Below, one piece after another: positions 24,267 through 36,474 of a DNA stretch of 64,000 nucleotides. The position numbers and the translations under genes were made by a program. Position 1 is the first letter of the stretch. Each line of letters starts with the position of its first letter. The notes under the pieces are model-generated. The model did not search any database and was not told where the DNA came from. It saw only the letters and a program-made list of their open reading frames with translations. This stretch comes from Corinectria fuckeliana (taxonomy: Eukaryota; Ascomycota; Sordariomycetes; Hypocreales; Nectriaceae). The stretch is taken from assembly GCA_019137255.1 (NCBI GenBank), contig WPDH01000066.1, positions 62,001 through 126,000 of the forward strand, read 5' to 3'.

Positions 24267-24743
24267 AAAAACAATATGCTGTGAGCCACCAATAAACAGA
24301 TACAATGTCTATCTGCGTGTACAGCCTTTGCTGATTTTGCCGATAACAATACCAAAGCCTAAATCAACGATAAACCCAAATGACTTTATCATAATTTAGG
24401 AGACACTTAGAAGTCACTGTTTAGGGACACTGAGCTAGCTGCAAGAGCTTTGCATGAGCTTTGCTGTAGCCACGCATCGAGTTTATCCGCAGGAATGGAA
24501 TATGATGTCTTTGGAAGTGACAAGATAAACGTTGAATCACGAATAGCAGCGTGGAGCTAGTAGCTACTGGCAATGCCCCTTAACACTTAATACTAGCCAT
24601 GCAGTTATGGAAAGATTTTGCAGTCGCCTCGTGGTGCCTGAATGCTGTGATGCCCCCCTAATGCAATCAATTGCCCTTCGTCCTTTCTTGGGAGGAGCTG
24701 CGAAGCAAGCGCGAGTGTCTGGAAGTCTGGTCATACTCTCAGA
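24267..24743. other. Convergent 3' interval URA5 / GNAT
   Basis: 477 bp with AT-rich 3'-flank character (AATAAACAGA near 24290, AAATCAACGATAAACCC near 24361). No gene is seen. Confidence 0.6.
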
Positions 24744-25824
24744 CTAAGCCTGCTTGGCTCGGGTTGGTACTTCCTTGACCTTTTGTTTCGGCCCACCGAG
24801 CTCAAGGGCCTGGGAGGAATTAGGTTGCGAATCAGAGGCAAATAAACGAGATGAAGGCTCACCATGACATGCCAGCCCTCGCCAGCTAGGGCTTTCGTAC
24901 TTGGGCCAAGATCTTTGAACCCAAAGCACCGGTAGAACTGGACCGAGTACTGGGAACGTTAGAACATCACCCGTGTCTGAGCAGATTCTTGGAGAGGAGC
25001 TTACTGGTTGGCATATCAACGCGACCCGGTCTGCCATTCCCGATTCATTCATGAGCTGGAGATAGGACTTCATCGCTGTCTTGCCGATACCAACGCCCTG
25101 GACCTCGGGACAGACAGCAAAAGAATGCAGACATATTGTCCTCCCTGACGACTGGTGTCCCAAAGGCGAGCCCTTCGAGGCAGCAGGATCCCGCCAGTCT
25201 TTGGGGAAAGCCATGTCATCATCCGTGATCACAGGATGCTTGCCAAGGGTGGCAATGATGTGGGCAAACATGACGTGCTTGGCACGATCAGGACGTCCAG
25301 ACTCGACTGGTCGACTGTGGTTCATAGTTGCGATCCACCAGTCCTTTGCATCATCTGGCCTGTAGGTGTTGAACAAGCCATAGCATACTCCTCCAGATTT
25401 CCGAATGCGATACTCAACCTGGAGCAGACTAATTAGCTTGAATGGAGAAGTCGATGTCACGGCCACGGACTCGGCAAAGGCCGAGCTTTGGATCCTAGCA
25501 TACCGTTTCTCTAGATGCTCTATGCTTTGGCTCCGACAGAGCAGCGTACTCAAGCGTCACGCAGGTCTCAATGTCATTCTCCGTTAAGGGCGATAGCATC
25601 GGGGACCAATGGAAAGGGATGACCTTTTTCAGAAGGCCAGCCTCCGAGTTCCGTTTCTGGATCCGTAGCTGGGTGATGTTCCTCTTGACCTGGACTACCT
25701 CCTCGTCAGCATCGCAAGAGTCATCGATGGCATCGGCATCTTCGGCTGCATCTCTCGCGGGGGAGGCTCCGTCGGAGAAGATCATGTCCCGGGCCGCGGT
25801 CGCGAACTCGTTTTTTTGGTCCAT
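24744..25824 (-). CDS. GNAT-family N-acetyltransferase, 295 aa, four exons
   Basis: Exons 25504-25824, 25005-25418, 24863-24949 and 24744-24809 (minus strand), introns 85, 55 and 53 bp, all GT-AG; 888 nt closes in frame. The core has the fungal arylalkylamine/polyamine-type acetyltransferase pattern: PLTENDIETCVTLEYAAL, then HRASRETVEYRI after the first splice, HSFAVCPEVQGVGIGKTAM (acetyl-CoA loop Q-x-x-G-x-G) and FYRCFGFKDLGPS near the end. It would transfer acetyl from acetyl-CoA to a small amine; the exact substrate is unknown. An insert between strands 2-3 (KHPVITDDDMAFPKDWRDP) is usual for this fungal group. The N-terminal about 60 residues are acidic and unconserved-looking, so the true start could be further in. 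Confidence 0.85.
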
Positions 25825-28450
25825 GTCGACTGTTGAATGCTGGCGTCGTTGCGGGCTGCGAGTCCTTGGATCATGAAATCCCGCCCTTGCAGATACGAAG
25901 CCGCTAATGCAGTTGGCAGGTCGGGGTTCTTGCAGAAAACCGCAGACGAGGATATCTGAAGTTTGACGCCCCGTCTGGTCAGCAAATGTCGGTCGCCGTC
26001 TGGTAGGCTGATACCCCTGACTCCTTCAGTCGGTAGATATTAAGGTTGATGATGAAGGTGCTGACGGCGAGGATCGCGAACGGTGCTGACGCAAAAACCA
26101 CAGCGTCGCCTCAGGCTCTGACTCTGGTATGGAAAAACGGACTCCCCCGGAAGGCAGCAGGCCGAGCAGCGAGATGCGCGGAATTCAGGCAGTCACTGCG
26201 CTGAGGAGTTGGGTCAGTGAATCACGGACTTGATTCAGCGATATCGGGTCACGGGATAATTAGAGGCGTTGAGTTGGACGTCAGAAGTCCGAACCCTGGT
26301 TCGCGTGGCCAGCTGGCTTGCTCGTCGACCCAAGTGGACCCACGGGCCCGAGAGATCGGACGATGAGGACGGCGCGGAGATGGGGCGGCGAGGCGGGTGG
26401 GACTACGACGGTCTGGAAGGGGCCGTGCCTGAGCCAAGTTTCCCTCCGAGGAATGGGAGAGCAGGATGGGAAATACTAGTAACAAGTCGGTTGGTACTTG
26501 TAGCGGGGTTGAATTACACGACAAGCTGGCGATGAGTTGAGAGGGTTTGGCTTCATCGTGGATGGATGAACCAGACGAGACAAGACGGAACGAAACGAAA
26601 CGGGATGGAATGAAACGAGACGAGTCTGATTTCTCGGCGTGTGACCTTTATTTGGATGAACTGATGGCGGTTGCCACTTTCCGCTCCCAGCGTCGTACGT
26701 GCCTGCCCAACTGCTATCCTGCCTGCCTGCTTCATTTGGTGACCGGGCGAGGACGGAGGACAGTATTTTGTTCGTAGCTGACTTATTAGGATCGATTGTC
26801 TCGAGGGCTTGACTTTTCCGTCGGGCCTGTAGATTATTTGTTCTGGGGAAAATATCCGGGGTGGGAATGTCTAGGGCACGTGGAGGCAAAACCAAGGGCG
26901 AAGCGGGGTGGGTACTAAATCTACTCTACTACGTACTTTACTTATTAGTACGAGGTAAAACAATCCCATGCCGACGCTGGCCGTGATGTGCGAGAATATG
27001 GTGACTGTGGGTAGGGTTCTTACATATGGCGGATTGGATGTAGGTAGCCAAACCGAGTGACTCAGTTAGATGTAATCGAGTGCCCCTGCGCATGCATTGC
27101 AGGTGAAGCCGTAATAGCTACAGTGCATGCCCCAAGGCAACGCACCCGGAAGACCATTCCGCGTTGTCTTTGCTTGGTGAGTAGGTAGATAGGTAGGTTG
27201 TGTCTATCTACCATGTAGCGGCAGCGGGTTCAATAGTCTCGGTCCGACTCTCAGGAGGGATGCTCGAGATATCAAGGAAACGGCAATTTTGGCAATCTGG
27301 ACATACATCTCATCGCCAAGCCAGAGTAATAACTGGTGCTGCAGAGGAGATCATCCTGCATTTCGCTTTGACTCCCTGTCGCAGTCGGACATCGATAATT
27401 GGTTCTCATCGGTCTTTTGACTAGGTCGCACCCTGGAGCGGCAGCGACGATCTCAAGACCAGCTCTTGCACGATTACACATCACCAACAAGTGTGGCTTC
27501 CTGGCCTGCACTGGATGATTGTCTGGCAACCTGGGCATCAACGCGTATCTATGACTGCCACGCCTGTAGATTATTACCCTTGAGGCTGTTTGGTGATAGG
27601 ACGGAATGGGTGTCGCAGGACGGCTTTTCCTGGTATCAGTAAGTAGCCAACCCCAGGCGTTGATTAACTGTAGTGTTTCGTCATCACGGTCAGCGCCTCA
27701 CCTGCCGCCGGCGCCGGTAACAAACAGCCTCCCGAGTCGACGGGGTTCGGTGACATTCGACGAAGGAAGGGCCGGGCGATCGAATAAGATGTCAGCATCT
27801 CGTATCGGCCCCGTGATTGACCGAGTGTGCAGGACGGCAAGCAAGTTGGCAGGCAATCAAGGTAAAAAGCCGAGCAATAAAACAGGCAAGCAAGCAAGCA
27901 GGCAAGCAGGCAAACAGCTAAACTACCTAGGCGGGCGGACAGGCAACGCAACGAGCCCATGACACCGCACAAACGGCTAAGAAGCGATGTGACTCACGGT
28001 CGGTAGCTCTTCTGTTGTTGTCAGACATCAGATCGAACCGAAGCTGATGATTGATGGATGGATGGAGTTATAGGCACTGGATCCAATCCATCCCATCGTG
28101 GGCTTAATAAGACACAGATAGAGGCCCGGGGGAGCTCCAGTGGATGGATGGATGCTGGCCAGCGGCCTGGACCGTCTCCAATCACCCAGAAGGCCACTGA
28201 AGAAGGGCCCTGACGTCCACCCATCCTACGGGTCGTAGGCTTCCATAGGCTTACGGAACGCGGGCTGGAGGCGCAGGCGGACGCTGAAGTGCCCGCTGGG
28301 TCATCACCGCCGCGGCCGCCGAGGCCCACTAAACTCGCAGGGAATTTGGCCCCTCCAGGGCGTCCTCATCCTCTGCATCCCCTCTACGTCCACTAACTTT
28401 GGGCTGGGCTCCCTATAGAGGTACTGAGTAGGCACCTCTAGGCATCGTCA
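25825..28450. other. Intergenic, about 2.6 kb, no gene supported
   Basis: Upstream of the GNAT gene. It holds a purine-rich GAAACG/GGAACGAAACG patch (26576-26625), TAGGTA repeats near 27180-27196, a GCAA microsatellite (27881-27917) and GATG runs (28050-28066, 28142-28152). Open frames are low-complexity and unsupported. Confidence 0.5.
27881..27917 (+). repeat. GCAA/GGCA microsatellite
   Basis: Imperfect repeats of AGGCAAGCAAGCAAGCAGGC type in the interval between the GNAT gene and DDI1. Confidence 0.8.
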
Positions 28451-29249
28451 CCGTCAGGTTGGACCCATTCATGGGTCTCCTCCAATTCCATCCAGCCCCG
28501 TCAGTAATTACGAATACAACATCGTGGGCCAACCCAAGTTACAGGCTGCAGCAGCATCCCAGAAGGTCACTCATTGTAACCTCGCAAAAGCCTGCCTTCG
28601 TCGGATCCCGTCAGCTTTTCCAGGTTCCCCAGCCAAGCCTTGTCTGGTTTCCATTTCTTTTCCATTCCCAACAGGTCTCCCAGTAGACCTAAGGACCTAA
28701 GGACCCAAGGACCCCTCCTAAAGTCTCAGTGCATTGGCCTCGAACCCGTTCGAACTCGATCCATCCCAAAGTCCTAAAGCCAGCGACTCCAACATCCGCG
28801 TCACGACTCACAGCTTCCCCCCACTCCACCTGCGCCTCCGACTCTTCCTCGCCTCTTCCCTTCTCTCTTTTCCCTTTTCTCTGTTCTCTGCTGCCTCTCT
28901 TCTCCCTCTCGTCTTCCCTCTCGCCTCTTCCCTGTCCTTCCTCCCCGCCTCCGAATCCCTCCGCCGCCCCTCCTTCCTGCATCCTTCTCGATCCTCAGGT
29001 ATCTACCAAGGTACTAACTAGGCTTGAGCTTCGCTTGCTACCTGTCTACTATCATCCCAAGACTGGCTGCTGTGTTCTACTGCCTACCTCCCTCCCTACC
29101 ACCCCGAGAGCTGGCCATCGTTCCAGGCCCTCCACGCTTACGACGACAGCTTCACCGCGATCGCAGCCGGGACCACACCAGCCCGCCAACACCCCATCTC
29201 GTCTATCCGGATAACCAGCCGAATCCTCCGAGCCACAGATCTGCCCAAC
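28451..29249 (+). promoter_or_regulatory. Promoter and C/T-rich leader of DDI1
   Basis: The 400 bp before the DDI1 start are dense in CTTCCC/TCTCTCC pyrimidine tracts on the coding strand, as for other long leaders in this window. Frames open here are Pro/Ser-rich artefacts of that composition. Confidence 0.5.
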
Positions 29250-30685
29250 ATGTAAGCCTCCCCACACTCGGCCCTCTCAGTCTGGTCGTGTCTCAGAGCG
29301 CTAACCCCCGTCCTCCGCAACCAGGCGCATCACCCTAAACATATTCAATCCCCAGGCTGGGGAGCAGGACAGCCTGCTCACCCTCGAGATCTTCCCCGAC
29401 ATGACCATGGCTACCCTTCGCGAGTCTATTCATGCTGAATCTACCATTCCCCCGACCTCGCAACACATTTATCACAATGGCCGCCTCATCTCCGACGACT
29501 CCAGGACCATGGAGGAGCTTAAGATTACCGATGGTGAGATGCTGGCTGTCCACGTCCGAGATATGCGGGGCAGCACCGGCGTCCCTGACCAGGCGCCTCG
29601 ACCCCAGCAGCCCCGAAGACGGGGCAACAACGAGCAAGATCCTGAGCTCATCCGCCTTCAGGTCCTCGGAGATCCCGCATTGAGGCAGCAACTTCAGAGG
29701 CAACACCCCGACCTGGCGTCTGCGGTGGAGGACCCGGCTCGTTTTGCCAGCATATTCCACGACAGCCAAGATCGTGAAAACAGGGAGCGTCTAGAACGGC
29801 AAAGAGAGATCGAGAGGCTCAACGACGACCCGTTTAACATTGATAACCAGCGGAAGATCGAAGAGATGATCCGCCAGGAGAGGGTCATGGAGAACCTGCA
29901 AAATGCCATGGAGCACAACCCGGAAGGTATCTCCGATGTCCCTATCACTTGCCACTCATGCAGTTGTTGACTTGTTTCTAGTCTTTGGTAGAGTTCACAT
30001 GCTCTATGTCGACGTAGAAGTCAATGGCCACAAAGTCAAGGCACTGGTTGATTCTGGTGCCCAGGCAACCATCATGTCTCCTGCATGCGCTGACGCGTGT
30101 GGCATCATGCGGTTGGTCGACACACGGTTTGCTGGTGTGGCCCGCGGTGTGGGAACTGCGAACATCATCGGTCGCGTTCATTCTGCGCAGATCAAGATTG
30201 GAAACCTTTTCTTGCCCTGCAGCTTTACCGTAATGGAGGGCAAGTCTGTCGACTTGCTGCTTGGCTTGGATATGCTCAAGAGATACCAAGCCTCCATCGA
30301 CCTGGCTAAAGACAAGCTCATCATCCAGGGCGAGGAGGTTCCCTTCCTGGGAGAGGCTGAGATCCCCAGGGAAGAAGAGGAGGCGGTCACAGAAGAACCT
30401 ACTCTGCCTGGCCCCTCGGGAACCAGCATCGGGCAACGTTCGGGAGCCGTGATACCGCCAGATGCGCCGCAACAACAGCGTCCGACCGCACCGGTACAGG
30501 CGACACCTCCCGCTCCAAACCCCTCGGCCGCGCCGGCCCAACTGCCTGCCTCGAGACCCAACTTCCCACCCGAAGCCATCGAGGGCCTCATGGCTATGGG
30601 GGCCACTAGGGAGCAGGCTCTCCAAGCCCTGCAGGCAGCAGAGGGAAACGCTGACGTGGCCGCCAGTCTGATCTTCTTTTCGTAA
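29250..30685 (+). CDS. DDI1: DNA-damage-inducible protein 1, UBL-aspartyl protease-UBA, 435 aa
   Basis: Exons 29250-29251 (AT), 29325-29926 and 29982-30685. The start codon appears split: AT, a 73-bp intron (GTAAGC...CGCTAACC...CCAG), then G CGC ATC giving MRITLNIFNP. Total 1308 nt in frame. Domains: ubiquitin-like, about 1-77; helical region (DPELIRLQVLGDP...), about 105-200; retroviral-type aspartyl protease with catalytic DSGAQATIM near residue 225 and the partner flap/ILG-like segment LLLGLDMLKRY; Pro-rich linker; UBA domain about 392-435 (AIEGLMAMGATREQALQAL). Ddi1 is a proteasome shuttle and a ubiquitin-dependent protease. The alternative ATG at 29401 would delete the first third of the UBL. 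It is convergent with RRP8. Confidence 0.93.
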
Positions 30686-31020
30686 TCTGGAAACTGGAAC
30701 GGGGTTATGACTGGCACGGCAAGAGACGGGGCATCGGGACAAGGACGGCACTTGAGAGTTTTGGCGCGAGACGGGTGATAATTAGGCGCGGGCTCTGGAC
30801 AGCTCGCGGATGGCTCGGCCCGTGTGTATGCGGAGAGATGACATTCGCTTTTCTACCTTGCCCGCATGAAATAAACTTATAAGAGAGACCCCCCTTTTCA
30901 GACAAATCAAACCGAGACGTGACGGTGACAGTGACGGTGACAAATATATCGCTAATGCGGCTATTGGCCGTGGTGGAAACACTACCTAAATACAGTAACA
31001 GCCTCGAAACCGAGCCCTCT
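30686..31020. other. Convergent 3' interval DDI1 / RRP8
   Basis: 335 bp between two stop codons. It has a short GTGACG tandem (GACGGTGACAGTGACGGTGAC, 30922-30942). No gene is seen. Confidence 0.6.
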
Positions 31021-32556
31021 TTATCGAATCTTGTAGAGGCAGGGCTTCAAAATGGAAGCCTCGTTCACCTCCGGTTCCTCGTCAACGGCGTCTATCTTGT
31101 GGATGATGGGCCTCCTCCCCTTGGGAGGCTCCTGGTGCTTCACCCCCTTTCCTTTGGTCGGCTGTGCCGCCTTGATAAAGCGCATCTTGACAAACATCTT
31201 GTTGGATAGGTCGATGGCCTCGCGGTCGCCGTGAGGGACGAACCCACGCGACTTGAGCACCTCAACAAAGGCGGAGACGTCCGTCTCCCGGCGGCGGTCC
31301 TCCAGGCCGTCCACCTCGACGGCTAGGTCCTCGGTGTCGTTGGGGTCAGCATCCCCGGGACCCTTGGCCTTTTGGTCCTTCTGGACCTTCTTGCGGTTGC
31401 CGACACTGTGGGTGACGGGCGCGTTCTTCCTGCGGACGGGGCCGAAGCGGCTCTTGATCTCGGCCACCCAGAGCTCGCCCTTCCAGTGCAGGATGCGGTA
31501 GGCCTCCTCGACGAAGTCGACCCAGTTAGTGCCCATCAGCGCCAGGCAGAAGACGGCGACGTTGATGGACCCGTCCTCGAGCGGCAGGTCGGCCACGTCG
31601 GCCTTGGTGACGAGCGGGCCGGGGCTCTGGAGGTCGAAGCTGCGGACGGCGACGCGGAGCTTCTTGCCGTCGGCCTGCAGGGCGGCGGCGAGGCGGGCGT
31701 CGCCGCACCCGAGGTCGGCGATGGTGGTGAGCTGCCGCGTCTGGGGCAGCATGGTGCGGGCGAGGGCCGGGGGCGGCGCGCCGGCCCGCTGCTTGGGGGG
31801 CGCGCGGACGCGGGCGCGGGCGCGGATGTCCTGGAGGAAGCTGTCGACGGGGTTCTCGGGCCACACCTTGACCTGGCGCCGGAAGCCCTCGTGGTACTCG
31901 TCGAACATGTCGGGGGACTCGTCGAAAAGCTGGAAGGCCTCCCCGGACGGCCGCGTGTAGAGCGTCTCGTTGAGGTGCCGGAACCGCGCCGATATAAGCT
32001 TCTCTCTCATGGACGCCTGGAGGGGGGTGAGCTTGGGGGCGGGAGGTGCGGCGGGAGCCGTCTTGGTGATGGCTTCGCTCTGCGCGGGCGAGTCTGAAGT
32101 CGCTTCGGCATCGTCTGTGGGTGTCTGCTTCTGTTTCTTGTCCTTTTTGCTCTTCTTCTGCTTGGGCTGTGTCACAACCTCCTTGTCACCCTCCTTGTCG
32201 CTCTTCTTCTCACTCTTCTTTTCACTCTTCTTCTTACTCTCCTTCTCACTCTCCTTCTCGCCGCCCTCTTCCTTCTTCTCAGCGGGGCCCTTCACCTCCC
32301 GTTTGCCGTCCTTCTTCTGCCGCTTGGCAGCCTTTTCCGGTTTGGGGCCATTGCTCTTCTTCCCCTCGATGACGGATTCCCAGAGGTCCGCGACCGTCGA
32401 CGCCGTGACTTCTTGAGTCGCAGCAGCAGCGGCGGCGGCGGCAGCACCAGCCCGCTTGCGCTTCCTGGGCTTTGAGCCCGAGGCGCTGTTTTTGGCCGAC
32501 TCCTGTTCCGGCTTGAGGCTGTCCGCCGAGACGGACCATCCCGGCACAGCAAACAT
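31021..32556 (-). CDS. RRP8: Ribosomal RNA-processing protein 8 (25S rRNA m1A methyltransferase), 511 aa
   Basis: Single exon from ATG 32556 (MFAVPGWSVSADSLKP, the usual fungal Rrp8 start). The first 175 residues are a Lys/Glu/Ser-rich nucleolar-type low-complexity region with an Ala run and KKKSEKKSEKKSDKEG repeats. The methyltransferase domain from about 185 to the end shows QASMREKLISARFRHLNE, SAM-binding ADLGCGDARLA, DVADLPLEDGSINVAVFCLALMGTNW and LWVAEIKSRF. Rrp8 methylates an adenine of large-subunit rRNA and is needed for early A2 cleavage. An insert between the last motifs (KVQKDQKAKGPGD...) is species-variable. The C-terminal extension KPCLYKIR is family-like. Confidence 0.95.
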   Translation of the reverse strand: MFAVPGWSVSADSLKPEQESAKNSASGSKPRKRKRAGAAAAAAAAATQEVTASTVADLWESVIEGKKSNGPKPEKAAKRQKKDGKREVKGPAEKKEEGGEKESEKESKKKSEKKSEKKSDKEGDKEVVTQPKQKKSKKDKKQKQTPTDDAEATSDSPAQSEAITKTAPAAPPAPKLTPLQASMREKLISARFRHLNETLYTRPSGEAFQLFDESPDMFDEYHEGFRRQVKVWPENPVDSFLQDIRARARVRAPPKQRAGAPPPALARTMLPQTRQLTTIADLGCGDARLAAALQADGKKLRVAVRSFDLQSPGPLVTKADVADLPLEDGSINVAVFCLALMGTNWVDFVEEAYRILHWKGELWVAEIKSRFGPVRRKNAPVTHSVGNRKKVQKDQKAKGPGDADPNDTEDLAVEVDGLEDRRRETDVSAFVEVLKSRGFVPHGDREAIDLSNKMFVKMRFIKAAQPTKGKGVKHQEPPKGRRPIIHKIDAVDEEPEVNEASILKPCLYKIR

Positions 32557-35500
32557 CTTCGGCGAGCTGGGGGGATTGGAGGCTGCTCGTAGAATGCTCT
32601 GCTGTTTTTGTTGCGGTGGTGACTTTTCTTTTCTAGATGGGTAGGGTTTTTTTTTACACCTGCGTCCCGGAAAGGCAATCGGGCAGCTTGTTGAGGTCGA
32701 GAGTGGCCCGTGCACGTGCTACTGAACGCTCTGACTTCCAGGTTGGTACGAATCTCTGCCTCACACTTTGGTCTGTAGTTACACTCGATTATCAACATCT
32801 TGGAATTTCGAAATAAAAAGAAGATACGACTCGAATCCAAGTAGATGTAATAAAGCTGCTGTTGGACTGGCTTGAGTACTTGACAATGATGGAACTTTGC
32901 GGCGAGGTGGGTTGCGACCTGCTAAAAAGACCACTTGCCAATGAGTCTGTTCTATGAAACTTCAATGAAGCCACGATCGACATTTCAGGACTGCACCTTG
33001 TATGTCAACTTAGCTAAGTAGGTAATAATTTATCTGTGATGCTCCAACGAGGAGGTGTCCACTTGAGCTGCACCTTACTTCTCTCGTCGGCACGGCAAAG
33101 ATGCTGTGTGATCGGACCGCAGAAAGTACTTGTAGAGTAGACGAGTGTTCGCTGGGCTGTGCCTTTGTTGCTGGCTCGATTACCGAGTTGCATATTGGGC
33201 ACCATGTCTTTCTAGTATTTCGCCAGCAGGAATTTTAATAAGAGCAGCTAGAGACTAGTCAGATGTGCTGTAGCTGATGCGTCCTGCGGAAGTACTTGCC
33301 GTGGTAATAGATAGTAATCCGTCTGAGCTTCGCATGTTGCACTGGAACTACCATGACCCGATGGGTTTGGGTAGAGGTTAAACCGAAATATTGCTCGGTG
33401 CAGAGTCTCGAACATCTCTTTGAGCATGTCATCCAATACGACGACGATGATGAACCTGAACTTTACAACAAATACCAGTTTGGTGATCCTCGTCCTCCGA
33501 ATATATAGAATACAGGCTATGCTACCTGGGGATACAAGAACTCGAGTTTGTCGAACGCAGTATTTTATATGTTGCCACGATACTTGATCGCGGAGCGTTC
33601 AAAGTAGCTAGACGTCTCTTGGCATGTCTGTCTCTTATGCTGTGCTGACTTGACGTACGGAAACTGTTGTCATCCTACCTCCTCAACACTGATGAAGGGA
33701 CATGACACAATCTCTTCCGGAATTAATAGAAAAAACGGCTTGGCTTGGATGTAAGGCATAGCTGCACGGCTGTACCCAGTCGCACTTCTAGGACCCCTTG
33801 GAGCAGGTGGTAGTCATCGTTACTCTAAATAGCACTCCATGTCAAACCTGGTCAAACCTCAAGCCCGAACGGCGAACGGTAGGGTACTCTATAACATAGT
33901 TTGAAAGCTCTTGACTACGCTAATGAAACACCAAAATTAATACATGGGACAGCACTTGCGCCCAGAGTGCCAATTTTTACAAATTGGAAGCATTTTTATT
34001 GTCAAGAACTAAGTTAACATAATGTATTGTAGTTGTTCCAGTTCTTAACACAGCGTGCTAAAAACGACACAATCAAATAGCTACGAGAACGTACGAGAAC
34101 GCGAAGCTGCAGACCATCAAGCAATACGACTATAATCCAAATCCAGCTCGCACAGAACATGGCTATTTTTCAATGCAGATGGACCAAGAAACTAAGCCTC
34201 CAAGCGGATCATTCACTCACTGATCTCCAGGGAGATACTCCTTGGCTACTAGCCTCCGACCCTGCCTTCTCCAAACGGGTCGGGGTTGATCGATTGCTGG
34301 AACGGCGATGATTCCCAACTCGCTGGTTGTGGCACCGGATCTCACCATGCATCCGAGATTGTACGAACATGCGCCGGAAAACCTTTGGTCGGCCATGGAG
34401 AGGGAGGCATGCGACTAGCCGCCGGAACCGAAAGAGGCCGTCCCCGGGGGCCGCAGCCGCGACACTGGGAAACGGGTGACGGGTAGGTTGGCGAAAGCCG
34501 TGTCCCCCCCCTCCTGCAGACCGTCTACTCCCAGTGACTGGCAGAGCGGCCAGCAAGGCGGTATTAGGCGCCCTGTTGCTCAAGTGCATGCTAAGCTGCC
34601 GTGCGCGAGATAGCTACAGCGGAGACTGTAAACCTCGGAGTCAACTGACCGGGATAGTCTTTCCTATGCTTGGGGCTGCCTTGGCCTCAAGATGATAAGG
34701 GGGACCAACCGACTTTCAAATCGAGGATTGGCTGCAGTGTCGGAAGTCGTCACACCGGTTCGCCCCAAGAACATGCCCCGATCCGCGTGACTGTGCTATT
34801 TAGGACTGCGGGTGCGTGCAGGGGTTCACATACAGTGGGTACCAAGACCAGATGCATAGGGAGCTCGCATCGACACGGTGATCAGAGTGATGACATGACT
34901 CTGGAAAAGGCATGACGAGCGGGAAACTGCGTTTGGTATCGGCTATGGCAGGGGCATAGGGGTTTGAATGGGCAGCGACCCCAGTGCCGATCTTCAACGG
35001 CGTCAACAGTTCGAGGGGATACAATAGCCTGGCCTGATGCACGATCCCGGGGTATTGGCGTGGCTTCCCGCGAGCAACCACGCACTGAGCGTTTCGTCCG
35101 AACACGAGGCGCAACTCTAACTCATGTTTGGGGCCTGTACCGATGGCGGTGGCGGCTCAATCGTGGAGGTTGCCGGGCAGGCACGTTGGCTCAGAGAACA
35201 GTGATGAAGCAACGGCGCGAGGTCAAAGTACGGCTCGGACGAGATTTGACTCTCACTGGACGATTTGCCATGCTGTTGGCGAACGGCGTGGCGATCAAGT
35301 GGATGGTAGTCAGATAGAAGAGGCCAGAAGCCGGAAGCTAGAAGCCAATGTCGCCTTGTAGAATGCTGTCTGTGCTTCGGAAATCCCACGCCCCAACTAG
35401 GCCAGCTGAATGCTGTGACGCATTGCCCAAGTTCCTCTATTCCAGGCAGACAGAGATGGCTCGTACTCGTGGAACGGCGTAGGTGACAGGCAACAGTCTT

Positions 35501-36428
35501 GCTACCGCAAGCCTCCAAGGCTTTCCATTTGTCACGGCATCGATCGCCTGGACACGGCTTTTCCCAGGCTCGAGATTGTTGAGCGAGCCTTAGTCCGGTC
35601 CACTCGTCCATGACGTTGCGCAGACAGGTAGCAATGGGTACCTCGCTCCCGCAGCAGAGAAACGGCGTCTCGGCAGCAAGCTGCATGCTCACAGCATGGT
35701 GGCTTGCTTGGGGGAGAGGGCTTCCGGGTGGAAGGAGGCCTCGGGATGAGGTGGGTAGATGAGCCACCCCTGCACAAGCTGGCGATGAGGCAGAGATCCG
35801 ACCAAAGGATATATGCCGGCCTAGATGAGATAGTTGCGCAAGAGCAGCGCCTCTGGTTTTCGTACCGTCGTGAGAGACATGGCATGCGGTCAAAGGGACC
35901 TGGAGATGGGTGCGAGACGAGGGCTGTGCAACACTGTGTAATGTTTGTGTTACACAATGGCCTGGCTGCATCAACTGCGTCTGGGCGACCAAGGGTTAGT
36001 AGTTGGGGAGATGATACTTGGGTACCTGTCCAGTACGAAGTTCCTACCGCTAGCAGGCAGGAGATTGTCATTGGGGTTGGGGCTGGGTCTGAGCATGGGG
36101 TACTTGGTAATTGAGTGCTGTTGGCTGTTGGTAGTTGGCTGTGACTGAGTAGTGTTCTATAGGCAGCCTTCCATTCGGGCGGCGTCGAGGTTGTTTGTGG
36201 GTGGCGTAGACAAAGACGCAGTGGAGGACTCGGGCTAGGTGTAGGGAATATACTAACAGCGGAGTACGGGGAAGAAGGACGGTTGCGGGTGACGGCGATG
36301 GCGATGATGCTGGAGATGATAGTGGCTCAGTTTAGATTGCCATGGTGTCATGTACGATTAGAGACGAGGTAGGTTGGTAATAAGGTTTTTGGATGCTCTG
36401 GCGGGGGAAGGAGCGGAACCTGCCCGAG

Positions 36429-36474
36429 GAGCCCCCGAGTGAGAGCCGGGCTGTGTAGTAGGGTTCGGGGGCTC
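36429..36474. repeat. Perfect 10-bp inverted repeat (hairpin)
   Basis: GAGCCCCCGA at 36429-36438 pairs with TCGGGGGCTC at 36465-36474, leaving a 26-base loop. It is GC-rich in an otherwise feature-poor stretch. Function is unknown; it is not followed by a T run. Confidence 0.6.

Noticed and set aside
28729..29214. 161-codon Ser/Pro/Leu frame before DDI1
   Set aside because: Arises from CTTCCC-type tracts in the leader; several frames in the same place are equally open.
29401..29926. ATG at 29401 as the DDI1 start
   Set aside because: It would remove about the first 26 residues of the ubiquitin-like fold; the split-codon start restores them with good splice signals.
35117..35992. 291-codon minus-strand frame
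   Set aside because: Composition looks random (many Cys, His, Ser), no hydrophobic-core pattern or motif, and overlapping frames of similar length occur on the other strand.
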